Assembly: GCA_029641185.1 (NCBI GenBank) | Contig: JAPWGK010000021.1 | Coordinates: forward strand, 372,001 to 436,000 | DNA length: 64,000 bases | Direction of reading: 5' to 3' | Source: Pseudofabraea citricarpa | Lineage: Eukaryota; Ascomycota; Leotiomycetes; Helotiales; Dermateaceae | Shown here: positions 1-11,073 of the stretch, piece by piece | Numbering within the stretch: the stretch's first letter is position 1 | How the letters are laid out: each line of letters starts with the position of its first letter | Notes under the pieces: generated by a model | Told to the model about the DNA's origin: nothing | What the model saw: only the letters and a program-made list of their open reading frames with translations | Databases searched by the model: none | Position numbers and translations under genes: made by a program

Positions 1-1028
1 ATAACCATGACTTCCAACAGCGCAGTGCCCCATCAATCCACAACATCTAAGTAAAAAGCTCTAAGCATGCCAAACTGCTCGCCTTAGTCTTATCCCCCCC
101 CCCCTCTTACACGCTCCCTGTCTTAACAACCTCGCCAGAACCATAACCACAACAACAAGCAAACATCCAACATCTACTAGGAAAAATAGAATCACAATAC
201 TTACCAACACATACCTATACCTAAACACAGCAACACCTCCCACCCTTTCAGCCAACACATCAAACAAGCTCCCTCAAAGACCAAGACCCCCCTCGGCAGC
301 TGAAAGCAAGCCACAAACCGACCCTCTATACAAGTCCCAGCCACGACGACAAATGCCCCTCTACCGGGATGCCCAAAAACCCGCTCCCAGGACGACGGTG
401 AGTCCTGCACACGGCAAAAAAGAAAGAAAGAAAGAAAGATAAGGAAAACCGAAACCCGATCCCGATCCCGATCCCGATGGCATTCCAGGGAGAGGAGGGG
501 GACAAAACAAGAAACAAGACAAGGTAAAAAGATCCGAGGAATGTTAAGCACGAGCAGTACCTGGTTCCTGGAGAGGAGCAAGAGGGAGGACGGGAAACGG
601 GGAGGAGCCGGCAGAAACGGTCCGGACCTTGCATGGTGCATGGTCGGCCACATGATATCATAGTAGATCTGGGATCGGACAGAGATAGATCTATCTGATC
701 GGGATCTTGATCTGAATCACAAATCTCAAAGCCTTCGACCTCGCATATCAAAGAGAGCGAGAAGGGCGTCTGATTTGCGAGGTTGTGTATACAACAAGAA
801 GGTATCATTCATAATCATCTAGTATGCAAATGCAGAAATGCAAAAAAGACAACCAACCACCGCAGCGATAGGTTTCTTCTCCCTTTTTTTCTTTTTCTAC
901 TTCTCCTCCTGCGAGACCCAAACGTATCAATCCTAAACCATGCATGTTGCATAGAGAGAAAGAAAGAGAGTATAGAACAAAAAAGGAAAAACCCCACCTC
1001 ATCAATAATCCAACAAGAAAGCCCCGTC
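1..1028. other. Gene-free left edge with microsatellites
   Basis: I see no convincing coding sequence here. It holds short simple repeats: AAAG units at about 419-438 and four CCCGAT units at about 455-478, plus C-rich and T-rich runs. The open frames present are low-complexity and mostly lack an ATG start. The right part is probably the 3' flank of the zinc transporter gene, which ends at 1029. Confidence 0.5.
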
Positions 1029-2738
1029 CTAGCTTCCACTAAATCTCGAGGGCGTCCGCGTCACATTCCCACCACACCAACAAGCCGAGTCGCCGAACGG
1101 CTCGACTTGGACCACGACGTCCATCCCGTGGCTGAGGAGGAGACCTCGCGTTCTTGATCGTACATCTTCTAGATCGCTTCCTCTCGTGGCATTGACGTGA
1201 ATGACACCGAGGACTTGCTCCTTGTCGCTTCCTGCATTCTTGTCGCCCATCCAGAAACGAGGAACGGTATATGAAGCTACCCCGCGAAGACCGCTCACCG
1301 CTGCGAGAGTCTCCCGCAATGTGTATTCGGTGTTGTCAGGGACCGTGAGAAGAAGTTTCTTCGCACTACTGCTGACTAGAGGGATAGATGAGAGGAAAAT
1401 CAGGATAGCTATCACGCACGAAGCGAGGGGATCCCAGCCTGACCAGCCAACAAAATGTATAAGAAGTGTTGAGACAATGACTGCTGCACTGCCCATTGTA
1501 TCAGCCAGAACGTGGAGGAAAATACCCCGCATATTCTCATTGTCGTGAGAGTGCGAGTGGGATCCGTGATCGTGAACTGGCTTGGCGTCAGTTAGAAGAG
1601 GGGTAGCATGGTCGTGATCATGGTCGCAATTATTATGGTCGTGGTCATGACTATGAGCCGGCTTCTCATCGTGAGAATGTCCATGCGAGTGGCCGTGGCT
1701 ATGGCCGTGATCGTGTCCGGCGTGGCCGTGGTGACCAAAACATGCCATACCCACCAAATTCACCAACAAACCCAAGGAGCTGACCACGAATAACTCAGTT
1801 AAACGCTTCGTCTCTCTTCCCTCAGCCAGTCTTTCGGTTGCTTCGATCATAATCTCGATACTTATCAACCTGATGAATCTGTTAGTCACGGTTTCGTAAT
1901 GGCGATAGCTTCGCTTACATTAAAAATACCCCATTTCCAAACCCCGACAAACTCTCTATCTTTCCAAACCCATAAGGAAATCTCTGACTCGGGGGCCACT
2001 TGCTAGCTACTGCAGCAAAGAGTCCCACGGCCAATGCTAAACAATCAAAGAACATATGTATGCTGTCGCTGAGAAGCCCGAGCGAGTCGGTAACGAATCC
2101 ATAGAAAGCCTGAATAACCATAAAAGCGAAATTGAAACTGTAAAATCATTAGCCTTGCCCGGATCTCTCTGCTCCTGACCATACCTCATAAAATAAAAGA
2201 TGCGCCGAGAGTCCTTCTCCGCCAAGATGGTATGCAAAAGAGGGTATCCTTGTACGAGTGGAAGTAATTTGCTGGTAAAACGAGACCTCGTCTCTAATGT
2301 GGTGCCGTGGCTGTGATCGTGATGGCTATGATCATGGTCGTGGTCATGATCGTGACCATGATTGTGAGAGATGACTGAGTTGGTCGGGGGCTCATAGGAG
2401 CTCAATGGCTGATCGGAGTGCGAGTGGGAGTGACCGTGGTCGTGGTCGTGGTTGTGAGAATGGTCGTGTTCCGTTACAAACGGGTCCGCAAAGGCCGGCG
2501 AGCTATTGCTATTCGGTGGCGTAGGAAGCAATGGCTCATGATTGTGTTTATGTATATGATCGTGATGAGGGGCTGAGTGCGTGTGCGCGTGTAGGTTCCC
2601 ATTTGGCCGCTCCTGTTTTATTGACCTCGGCGTGTTCCCAGAGTATACTGGTCGAATGGGCGAGTGCGAGTGCGAATGTACATGGCCATGGTGACTGTTG
2701 GTCATGGTCGCCGCTGGCAGAGCGTATGTCGAAGCCAT
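1029..2738 (-). CDS. msc2: Msc2/ZnT5-7-type cation diffusion facilitator, ER zinc transporter
   Basis: Three exons by hand splicing: 2738-2185, 2137-1919 and 1869-1029, giving 537 residues; the introns are 47 and 49 bases. Upstream of the ATG at 2738 the frame has no ATG and soon meets a stop. The first third is a cytosolic region packed with His-Asp and His-Gly-His stretches. A cation-efflux domain with about six membrane spans follows. The two metal-site motifs are visible: HMFFD in the second span region and HVLAD in the fifth, both HxxxD. A second His-rich loop lies between spans 4 and 5, as in zinc CDF proteins. Msc2 and ZnT5/7 proteins move zinc into the early secretory pathway; this placement rests on the wording around the HxxxD motifs. 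It is divergent from alg1. Confidence 0.88.
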
Positions 2739-3425
2739 TGTGCGCCGTCTGGGTCTTTCAATCGAGCTTCGAAGCTCTTTCACAGTCCCTCCTCCTCGTC
2801 ATGTATGGTTTCGCCGCGCGTATCTCTCCTTTGCGCTTTCAGGCCGGGTGGGAAATGAGGCGCCGATGGAACAATTGCAGACGGAGGGGTTGAATGCGGA
2901 CGGCGACGAGGGAACAATGGACAAAGCGGTGGAAGGCTGTTTGGCTCTCAAGGACACGGGAGGACTTTGTACATGAAGGTGGAGGAGGATGGACTGGGCA
3001 TCGCATTTGGGAAGGTGTTGATGCTGCGCTGTGCTGCCCCTGAAAAAAGAGGCGCCCGCTGATAGGGCGCAGAGCCTGGGGCGGATTGGGCCTCGCTACT
3101 GTATCTTCCCCTGTAAATTAATGCAGATGCAGCATGACGCAGCCGAGAAAGCGGTGTCGTCCGAACCTAAATCGCAAGCGTCACTTGCCGTCACTTGGGC
3201 AGCTGGACCCGAGTCTCAACCTGGAAAAGGCCCAAGACACCGAATACAGCACCTACAAACTACAGTAGAGCAGAGAGCACTTCTGCATTCCAAGCCACCC
3301 CTCCATTGCCGTGCTCTGCTCTGCTATGCGCACTCTGGTTTCAGCTTGATTGGGACGGCTGGATGCAATGAATTGACTCCCCTCACAAAATTCCACAACT
3401 TGATACTGCTTAAGGACACGTCACA
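2739..3425. promoter_or_regulatory. Divergent promoter region, zinc transporter / alg1
   Basis: This 687-base gap separates the start codons of two divergently transcribed genes whose products both act in the ER. It must hold the 5' leaders and promoters of both. No clear TATA box was recognised. Confidence 0.5.
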
Positions 3426-4925
3426 ATGCTGGATCTCCTCTTGACCTTGGCAGTTATTGCTTCAACCACCCTCACTATAACTCTCCTGCTGCTTCCCAGC
3501 TCCTATGTCAAGCACTCGCCGCCAGCAGCCACCGATCAAGATGTCTCCAAGATCTCCGTCCAAGTGCTGGTCCTCGGAGATATTGGCCGTAGCCCTCGGA
3601 TGCAGTATCACGCGATGAGCATAGCGAAGCATGGGGGCCGAGTTGATGTAATTGGATATCAAGGTAACAGGAATCTCAAAGCATATCTCTCTCTGCCTGG
3701 CTAATTGTGGCTAGAATCTGCATTGCATCCGGGACTTGTTGATAATCCCCTGATCACCATTGTACCTTTGCCACTACCACCGCCGCTGCTCCGCTCCAAC
3801 AAGCTTCCATTTGTTATAGCAGGACCATTGAAAGTCTTGTGGCAGATATGGAGTCTCTTTCGGACACTTAGCTACCAAACCAAACCCTCGCGTTGGCTAC
3901 TCGTACAGGTTAGTCTGCTCGCTGCCCTCTGTTGGTTACCCCGCTAAAGCCTCTACCTCCCTTGCTAGAACCCGCCCTCCATCCCCACACTTTTCATAGC
4001 CATCATAGTCTGTTTCCTGCGCAACACCCACCTCATTATAGACTGGCATAATTATGGATGGACGATTCTTGCGGGCACCCGGGGACATTCCCATCCCTTC
4101 GTGACCGTTTCCAAGTACTATGAAGCCTTTCTAGGAAGATGGGCGCCTACCGCCTCGTTCACGGTCACACATGCGATGGCCAAGCAGTTGAAGAACAAAC
4201 CGTACAACGTCCGGTCCCCAATATTCACACTACACGATCGACCAGCAGCAATATTCCAGCCTATCGCTAACACTGAAGCACGACGTGCGTTCCTTGAACG
4301 GGTTCCCGAGACGCAGAAGCATGCAAAGGATATCATGACAGGCAAGACGCGGCTTCTCGTGAGCAGCACCTCTTGGACACCTGACGAGGACTTCTCTCTC
4401 CTGCTAGAAGCCCTCGTCTCTTACTCAACAGCCGCATCATCCAACGCCAACCTGCCACGCATCCTCGCCGTCATCACAGGCAAAGGCCCCCAGAAAGAGA
4501 TGTACCTCTCGCAAGTCGCCAAACTTACACAGAGCTCCAAACTCTCGGCCGTCACCATCTCAACGGCCTGGCTCACGACCGAAGACTACGCAGCGCTGCT
4601 AGCGTGTGCGGATCTCGGCGTCTGTCTGCACAAGAGCAGCAGCGGCGTCGACCTGCCCATGAAAGTCGTCGACATGTTCGGTGCTGGCTTGCCCGTCGTG
4701 GGGTACGGCGATTACGAGAGCTGGGACGAGCTGGTACGCGAGGGCGAGAACGGGAGGGGGTTTGTGACGGCGTCGGAATTGACGACGGTCTTGATGGAGT
4801 TATTTGGCGAGAGGGGGGGAGAGGAACTTCAGAAGTTGAAGAAGGGTGCTGTGCGAGAGGGGAGCAGGAGATGGGACGAGGAGTGGGATGGCGTTGCAGG
4901 TCGCTTATTGGGATTGTGTGATTAG
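3426..4925 (+). CDS. alg1: Alg1, chitobiosyldiphosphodolichol beta-mannosyltransferase
   Basis: Exons 3426-3663, 3715-3908 and 3969-4925 give 462 residues, the normal length for the family (GT33). Introns are 51 and 60 bases with GT-AG ends, and phases match. Alg1 adds the first mannose to the dolichol-linked chitobiose on the cytosolic face of the ER. Visible evidence: an N-terminal hydrophobic anchor (about residues 1-25), an early block reading [14 protein letters not shown], the exon junction motif NPPSIPTL, the motif [10 protein letters not shown] in the middle, and the C-terminal nucleotide-sugar site [16 protein letters not shown] followed by GLPVVGYG. These are diagnostic of Alg1 rather than Alg2 or Alg11. 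The gene converges on the E2 gene at 6113 with a long spacer. Confidence 0.95.
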
Positions 4926-6112
4926 AAAATCCTGGAGTGTAAAATCGAGGAAAGACCTCTCGGGGCTAGCTGGTTGGTTGGTTGGTTGGTTGGTTAACTG
5001 TGTAAAAATACGTCGTGGTAAGATAAAAGCATGCAGGGATTTAATCTGAGATAGGTCGATGCTAAATTCGAGGCTTTTCAATAATTACTTGCTCTTATTG
5101 TATGGGTAGTTTCAAAAATAACATCCTCGCTTGTCTAGCTTCCCCCCCTATACGCCGCGTCCTCTATCAAGAAGAGCCCTCCTTCAGTATAGAGATCGTT
5201 AAATTTACTCAGATACCTAGGTAGATTCCGGTGGTAAACAACACGGAGAGAGAAGAAACCCTTCAAAACATGAATATGAGGGGAGAAAGTACTGATCACA
5301 TGATAAACTAGCCGTGAATAATAGATACCGATGTAGGTAGTCGAACAGAGAAAGAAAGTAAAGTAGATAGATTGTCGACTTGTTTCTGTCATGGTTGTTG
5401 TATCGTTTTACGTGTTATTATTATTATCTATATCTACATCTAGCATGTCATATCATATCACAGAATCAGGACAGGACTCTCTCATCGACAACGAAGATAT
5501 GTATTTCTATCTCGCTATGACTAGTGCAAGCTTGGTTTACTTCATTACTGTGGGCAAGAAATTGCCTGTGTTGTGTAAGGGGTGGCTTTGGGTTGATCAT
5601 TCACAAAAAGAACGTCGTGTGTTTTTTTGGTGGGATCGTGGAAGAGAGTGGATTTTGGGAATTGGTGTTTGGTGCTTGGTGCTTGGTGTTTTGGTGTTTT
5701 GTGTTTGCGTGTTTGCGTGTTTTGTGCTTTCGTGCCCGGGTTTCTTAAAAACTATTCTACTGTAGAGATCAACTGTTGAGGAAGGTCCTAGAGTTGAGAA
5801 GATGCTATTATATTCCGGAGTTGTTACGATAGAGTTGTATGGATTTTGGATTGGGTATGTTTCGCTCGTATTACTACCACATTCCGACAGTCAGTCAACA
5901 AATGCTTTGTAATATGGAATCTGGATTTGGTATGCTTCGCTAATGCTAATGCTATTGCTAACTTGCTATTGCTATTCATGCAGAGGTCGTCTGATGACCA
6001 CCAACTTCTTCCTGCCCGCATTGGCAGAGAAGCATCTGCTTTGTTTCCAAGCCACTTGCTCAAGAACCATATATCCAACGTTTCATTATTCATAAAGGCT
6101 ATGTTCAAGTCT
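4926..6112. other. Convergent intergenic region with simple repeats
   Basis: About 1.2 kb between the stops of alg1 and the E2 gene. It contains a TTGG microsatellite at about 4973-4996, a GTGTTTG/TTGGTGC-rich stretch at about 5665-5735, and two similar copies of a 25-base motif at about 5838-5863 and 5917-5941. Open frames here are short or of low complexity. No gene recognised. Confidence 0.5.
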
Positions 6113-6696
6113 TCAATCCTCGCCCAGACTCTCCCTCACGCCCTTCCGGCACCTCTTTTTAAACTCCCGCTTCGTGTCCAGATTATCTCTATCCATCCTC
6201 CACAGCCTCGCCGCCTCGACGTTCGCTGGGCTCTCATCGTTCGGCGAATGTAGCAGCGAGATCACACTCAGCAGGATCGTCTCGGGCGTCTGGACAGGCG
6301 ACCAGCGCTCGCTCGCACTCTCATAGCCATACTTGTCATCCTCGGGCGGGTGGAGGATGGAGATGCAGAGGAGGCCGTTCTCGTAGATATTCGGGTGGAA
6401 AGGGACGGGGCTCAAGAAGGTCAGGGAAGGTGGGAGCAGAGGATAATCAGCAGGGAATTTCAGCCGGCACCGGAAGTTGCCTCCTGTTTGTGCGCGCGTT
6501 AGCCAGGCGTGTGGAGAGTCCCAGAGCGGTCTGTACCCCCGTAGAATTTGCAGTCGTCCGATACCATCAGCATCACCTCCCACTCGAACACGTTCGAGTC
6601 GTCCACCAGCCCGCACGAGATGCCCGGCAGGTCTTTCGCTTGCTGTATCTCCTTCAGCTGTCGCCGAAGCATCGTCGCCGCTCCTGATGTTGCCAT
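6113..6696 (-). CDS. ubc15: Ubiquitin-conjugating enzyme E2, UBE2G1/Ubc15 class
   Basis: Two exons, 6696-6537 and 6483-6113, separated by a 53-base GT-AG intron, encode 176 residues. The UBC fold is complete. The HPN motif is at about residues 83-85, and the catalytic Cys is at about 93 in the string NGLLCISILH. It is followed by the long acidic active-site loop (PPEDDKYGYES) that marks the Ubc7/UBE2G branch. The N-terminal LLRRQLKEIQ and the C-terminal basic FKKRCRKGVRES fit UBE2G1 better than UBE2G2. The enzyme takes ubiquitin from E1 as a thioester and hands it to an E3 ligase; members of this branch serve Lys48 chain formation. The exact ortholog name is inferred from motif resemblance. 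Confidence 0.92.
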
Positions 6697-7549
6697 CGTG
6701 CCGGGGAGCGCAGCGGGTCTATTGTACGTGCGAGTCTCGAGCCTAGATAATGCTGTATGCTCGAGAAAAGAGAGGGGATTCGGAGATTAAATGGGCGTGA
6801 GAGTCGTTGAGACTCCGAGGCGCAAGAGTCCGTGTCTGAGGCAATTGATATCTTGTGGCAGATAAAATGTAGCGGGATGCAAGCAGTAGCAATTCTGTGT
6901 CTCCGAAAGATGCGTAGCTGGTAATTGTATTGCGATATGGGTGGTTGTTGTTCGGGGGAGAGAGTTCGAGACGAGGTTGTGGGACGAGGCTAGATTTTGG
7001 CGGGGTCGTGGGCCTTCGGATTTACCGCCTTGGCATTTTGTAGAGTTCCTGCCATCGTAGTCTTCATCGTAGGAGATAACACTCCATATTCTCTTATGAG
7101 AACGGATTTTCAGTCGCATCAACTTTCTTGCTCATAGTTAAGTCTTCTTTTCAACTCGGTGAGCTCAGCTATATGGTATGAAATGAAACCTGCATTTAGG
7201 CATCGAGAAAGCCTCGTGCAGTACCACGTCTATCCGCGTGGCTCATTTGACTGGTCAGCGCCTGGCATCCCTCCAAGGCATCATAGGTCTTCGTTGGGCC
7301 ACATAATTCTTTATGTCATTCCGCTGTCGTTGCAGATGAGTTAAGTACATCCCTAAAATCTCCTTACCTGGGCACGCGGCCTAGGTTGGCTCCCTTCTCT
7401 CTACCTCCAACACCACACGGCATGCGTGCAGGCAATGTACCAGATCTTTTATCACTTGCGCAGTTTTGGGAGCGGCAGATAGCGGGCTTCAGGGCACAGC
7501 GGCAAATTCCACAGCACTCTATCGTACGACTCTATGGTCTTTGAGGACG
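6697..7549. other. Intergenic region upstream of the E2 and first DUF6590 genes
   Basis: About 850 bases between two divergently transcribed genes. No coding sequence or named motif recognised. The DUF6590 leader may begin here, since an in-frame GTG-type extension upstream of 7550 exists but lacks support. Confidence 0.4.
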
Positions 7550-8792
7550 ATGTCTGGAAGTTCAAGTAGGAGTGTAAGAAAGAGCAAGTCGCATCGAAAC
7601 CTCGAATCTGGTTCTCAAAGATGTACGTTCTTTGCTCGGCCTCTTTGTATCGCAGTTACTAATCGAACCACCAGCTAGTAGGAATCAAAACGTGTCGAAC
7701 ACGTCGAAGTTGACACCCTCCCAAACAAATGGCATATCAGAAATACCAGAACTCGAAGAAAGCTCAGAATACGCAGAAAGCTCAGAATACGCTTCAAACA
7801 GCCATGTGAACAACAACAGTTTACCATGGACGGAGGAGGATGAGCTCAGTGAGCAGCTTGCGAACACGACTCAAGCTTGGCATACAACACCCCTTCCTCA
7901 AACGAAGGATGAAGGCTCTTCATTCGAGAAGATACGCCATCCTAAGCGGTTTTTTATACCGGGTCGGGTCTTTAAGTGTATGTGGTCAGAGCCTGCTGGT
8001 ACTGTCGCCGACAATCGATTCACTTCGGCCCATACAGGCCACAGAACATATTCAAAAGCACGACGGTTTGTGGTTGTGAAACCCAAGACACTTAACTGTA
8101 TCTGCATTCCCTTACAGACGTATGGTGGGCGCGGCATCGAGAAATTGGGGATAGAGACGAAGGAGCACGCCATGGTCTACGATTCTATGAAACGTTCTCC
8201 CAGCGGTTCTTGGCCGAGCTCTATATCACCATTTCCAATCATAGTGGAGAACCATGAAAAAATTGATCCATCATCTCTGCTTCATTTTGGCTCCGTCTAC
8301 ACGGTGGAGTATAATATAAGGGTTGCCAAAATCGGAAGAATTCCAACAGACCACATTTCCCGGCTTTTGTGGCATTGGCAGGAGAGTATGGGTTTCCAGT
8401 CTACAGTTGGTTCTTTCTCTTCCTCGGCCCATCGTTCTTTCAATTCGGCAGCGAGCCCTGAGTCCCAGGCTTCAGGATATCCGGGCCCTGTCCAGGAAGT
8501 TTCACATCAAGATCCAAATGAAAAATACCCAAACGACGACGCTAACTCAGGATACATATGGCCTACTGCAGCTCCGGCCCAGGAAGTTTCACGTCAAGAT
8601 CCAAATGAAAACTACGCAAACAAAAACTACCCAGACGAATACTACCAAGACGATAACTACCCAGATAACTACCCAAACGAAAACCACCCAAACGATAACT
8701 ACCCAGACGATAACTACCCAGACGATAACTACCCAGACGATAACTACCCAGACGATAACTACCCAGACGATAACTACCCAAACGACAAGTAA
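7550..8792 (+). CDS. DUF6590-domain protein with C-terminal NYPDD repeats
   Basis: Exon 1 is 7550-7622 and exon 2 is 7675-8792, with a 52-base intron (GTACGT donor, TTACTAAT branch, CAG acceptor). The product has 396 residues. The N-terminus is Ser/Arg-rich, followed by an acidic low-complexity stretch. A DUF6590 domain at about residues 120-270 shows the family marks FFIPGRVFK.MWSEPAG, ARRFVVVKP, CICIPLQTYGGRG, HAMVYDS and VYTVEYNIRVAKIGRI. The function of DUF6590 is unknown. The C-terminus is made of repeats rich in Asn, Tyr, Pro and Asp, encoded by 15-base units. The stop codon sits in a 16-base variant of the repeat unit, so it may come from a one-base slip. It converges on a related gene at 9636. 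Confidence 0.75.
8487..8611 (+). repeat. 33-base direct repeat inside the DUF6590 gene
   Basis: Two nearly identical copies beginning ccaggaagtttcac lie at about 8492-8524 and 8579-8611. They differ at one position and encode the Gln-Glu-Val-Ser...Asp-Pro-Asn-Glu stretch twice. This points to local duplication of the protein tail before the 15-base units expanded. Confidence 0.7.
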
Positions 8793-8802
8793 CCCAAACG
8801 AC
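8697..8802 (+). repeat. 15-base tandem repeat encoding NYPDD units
   Basis: Five perfect copies of aactacccagacgat run from 8697 to 8771. One variant copy follows (8772-8786), then a 16-base variant (8787-8802) that carries the stop codon at 8790-8792. Looser copies extend upstream to about 8640. Because the unit is a multiple of three, copy number can change without breaking the frame; the extra base in the last unit does break it. Confidence 0.9.
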
Positions 8803-9635
8803 AACGCTGACTCATAATCCATAAGCCCCGTTGCAACTCCGAATGAGAATCTGGATGATTTTCAAGAATCGTATGACAATGATATGTCCCTGCAAACGTA
8901 GACGACATTTCCTGCAAACGAATATAGAAGCTTCTCTCAGCCGCGAATGAATAAGAGACACAAGTCACAACGTGATCTGAGAGACGAAGGATTTGATGCA
9001 GAAAGTAAGCAAGAGTCGACAGGCCAAATTGGGAAAACGCAACCCGATTCAAATACGATCGTGATCAGACTCCAAAGACAGAACATGGAGATTTTGGCCA
9101 GGACAGCTATTAGGGTTGGATGCAATTCAGATGGGTGTAGTGCGGCTAGAATTTGACGTAGCACTCGTAGATTTTCAAGAAAGGCTTCAAATCCACAACC
9201 CAGTGCCAAACATATTTCGTGCGTCTATGGTAAGCTGGTGTGTTGGCCAAAAGAAAAAAGAAGAAATACTACAAGGAAACTGCAAAACTTCACAAAATAG
9301 TTCAGCTATTGACATTTCGTCAATGGAGTTTGTATGATGAAAAAAATCCTATTCTAGAGTACATCAAAGGATAACTGAGCAACAAAGGCACTGCCAAGGA
9401 GAAAAAGGAACAATCTTATCCAAACCTTAATATATCAAAGCCAATAGCCTAGTTCCAGCCTCGATCTGACATCTCAAGCACCCAGAGACGTCACTCTCTG
9501 ATCACACGCACTGAAAACAAAACCAGACTATGAAAAACACCATCATAACCTCCTAAGGCACGTCAAAAAATCAGAAAGAAGGCAGAAGAAACAAATTGTA
9601 AGAAAATGTATGGTTTGGTCCAGTCTAGGACCACG
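8793..9635. other. Convergent spacer with possible decayed coding tail
   Basis: Between the stops of the two DUF6590 genes. In the frame entered if the last repeat unit had 15 bases, the text after the repeat still resembles the upstream protein tail (Tyr-Pro-Asn-Asp followed by a Pro-Val-Ala block), but with stops at about 8815 and 8899. A further open stretch with ATG at 8947 and stop at 9156 lies in line with it. I read this as a degraded 3' extension of the gene, not a separate gene. Confidence 0.4.
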
Positions 9636-11073
9636 TCAGATATTTTTGAGTCGCTCGAAAGAATAATTCCTGAGCTTCTCGACGCTTGCATCAGTAATGA
9701 TGCCTACATTTACCAGTTTCACGTCGTGTGGAACGGTGTACAACTTCGTAAAATTAATGAGGGATATACCTCTCATCTCAGTAGAGTCCTTTATGATTAT
9801 AGGAATCGGTTCTCGAGCGAACGAGAACCCTTTAGGTGGCTGCTCCCTGGAGGAATAGATAAAGACATGGTCTTTTTGACAAGATTCGTCCTTCTCGGCC
9901 CTTCTTCCGCCGTACGAATATATCGGAACGCATATGCTGAAATACGGCCTTTCGGCAATCACAATAAAAGGCCGTGGTTTGGAAAATGCGAGCTCGCCGT
10001 TATTCACGGGGCTGGTACCGTTAGACCAGGGTGCCATCTGGCTAGCTGGCTCTGACCAAAGTAATTTGATTACGCGACCACTCTCGAAGAATCGGGATGC
10101 ATTCACAACTTTGTATTCTTGTCTCATTTTAGTAAATTTGACTACATGACTAGAAAGGATTCTTACTTGGAGACAGTTTATCATTAGATTGAATCCTTCT
10201 CCCTGCCGTCTTTCGGTATTGCCGATTATCATAATTACTTCTGTTTTCTGGCAGATAGGAGTCCGGAGTCAGTGTATCCAAGTTGCGTGGTTCCTTGCCA
10301 TTTGATGCGAATATGGGATTGCAAGCAACGGGTGCAGAAGTGTCAGGTGAAGCCGGGGCTGGAGAAGGAAAGACTGAGGACTCGGGACTATCTTGTGTAG
10401 TCAATCGATTGAGTTCATGGTCAGGTTCGCTTTTCGAAGGCCTCATTAAGTAGCACATCGATTCTCCAACTTTTTTCCTTATATCTCTGAGAGAATCTGG
10501 CTCAAGCCTTCCAATATCCTTGACCTTTAGATTCATTTCAATTGTATACGGCCTTGAGAAATCAATCATCGAGTCGTCGAATTTTAGACGGCCGCCATTT
10601 TGGAGTCGAGCTTCAACGAGTCTCTCAGGGCAAGTTGGTAGTCCGTTAATAGTATACAGACCATAACTGATTTCTGCTATGCAGGCCCCAGCAATGAGAG
10701 ATACACAAATGCATGATTGCTGATTGGTCTGGATGACTAGAAACAACCTGATCGCCGAGAATACAAGTTGACCAAATCGGACTCTGAACATGGGATCTTG
10801 GCTGCTGTTACCGTACTTACTAGCTCCTTCGGTCCAGTTCATTTCGAAAAGTCTACCGGGTTTAAAGAAGTGTTGATGATCATGATTCCTCATGGAGAAC
10901 GCTTCATCAAGCTTTGTCGTGCATGCCTTGTTGATTTTGTTCTCGGAGTCGACTGATGGTGTGGCGGATTGTGTGCTAGAGTTTGCCCGGTCTACAGGCA
11001 ACTCCAACATAGGGTCTCCAAGTGATAAAGTAAGCGTCCCTGTATCATCGGCTCGCAGCTTGGGGTAGCTCAT
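9636..11073 (-). CDS. Protein with two DUF6590-like domains
   Basis: Best model: exon 11073-10167 and exon 10117-9636, joined by a 49-base intron (GTAAGA donor, TACTAAA branch, AAG acceptor), giving 462 residues. The acceptor choice is uncertain, because another AAG nine bases on keeps the same frame. The first domain (about residues 65-210) opens with HFFKPGRLFEMNW and contains SCICVSLIAG in place of the usual QTYGG motif, so it looks diverged. The second opens with RFFESGRVIKLLWSEPAS and keeps FSICVPIYSYGGRR, DHVFIYSS and KLYTVPHDVKLVNVG. A disordered Pro/Ser-rich linker lies between them. If the intron is not used, these would be two genes. Function is unknown. Confidence 0.65.

Noticed and set aside
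201..808. Two long overlapping minus-strand frames near the left edge
   Set aside because: They run through CCCGAT and AAAG microsatellites and give low-complexity, Phe/Ser-rich translations.
3426..4925. Separate gene models for the three alg1 open frames
   Set aside because: Splice signals and phases join them into one full-length Alg1.
5391..5765. Plus-strand 124-codon frame starting with ATG
   Set aside because: The second half is translation of a GT-rich simple repeat and no homology pattern is visible.
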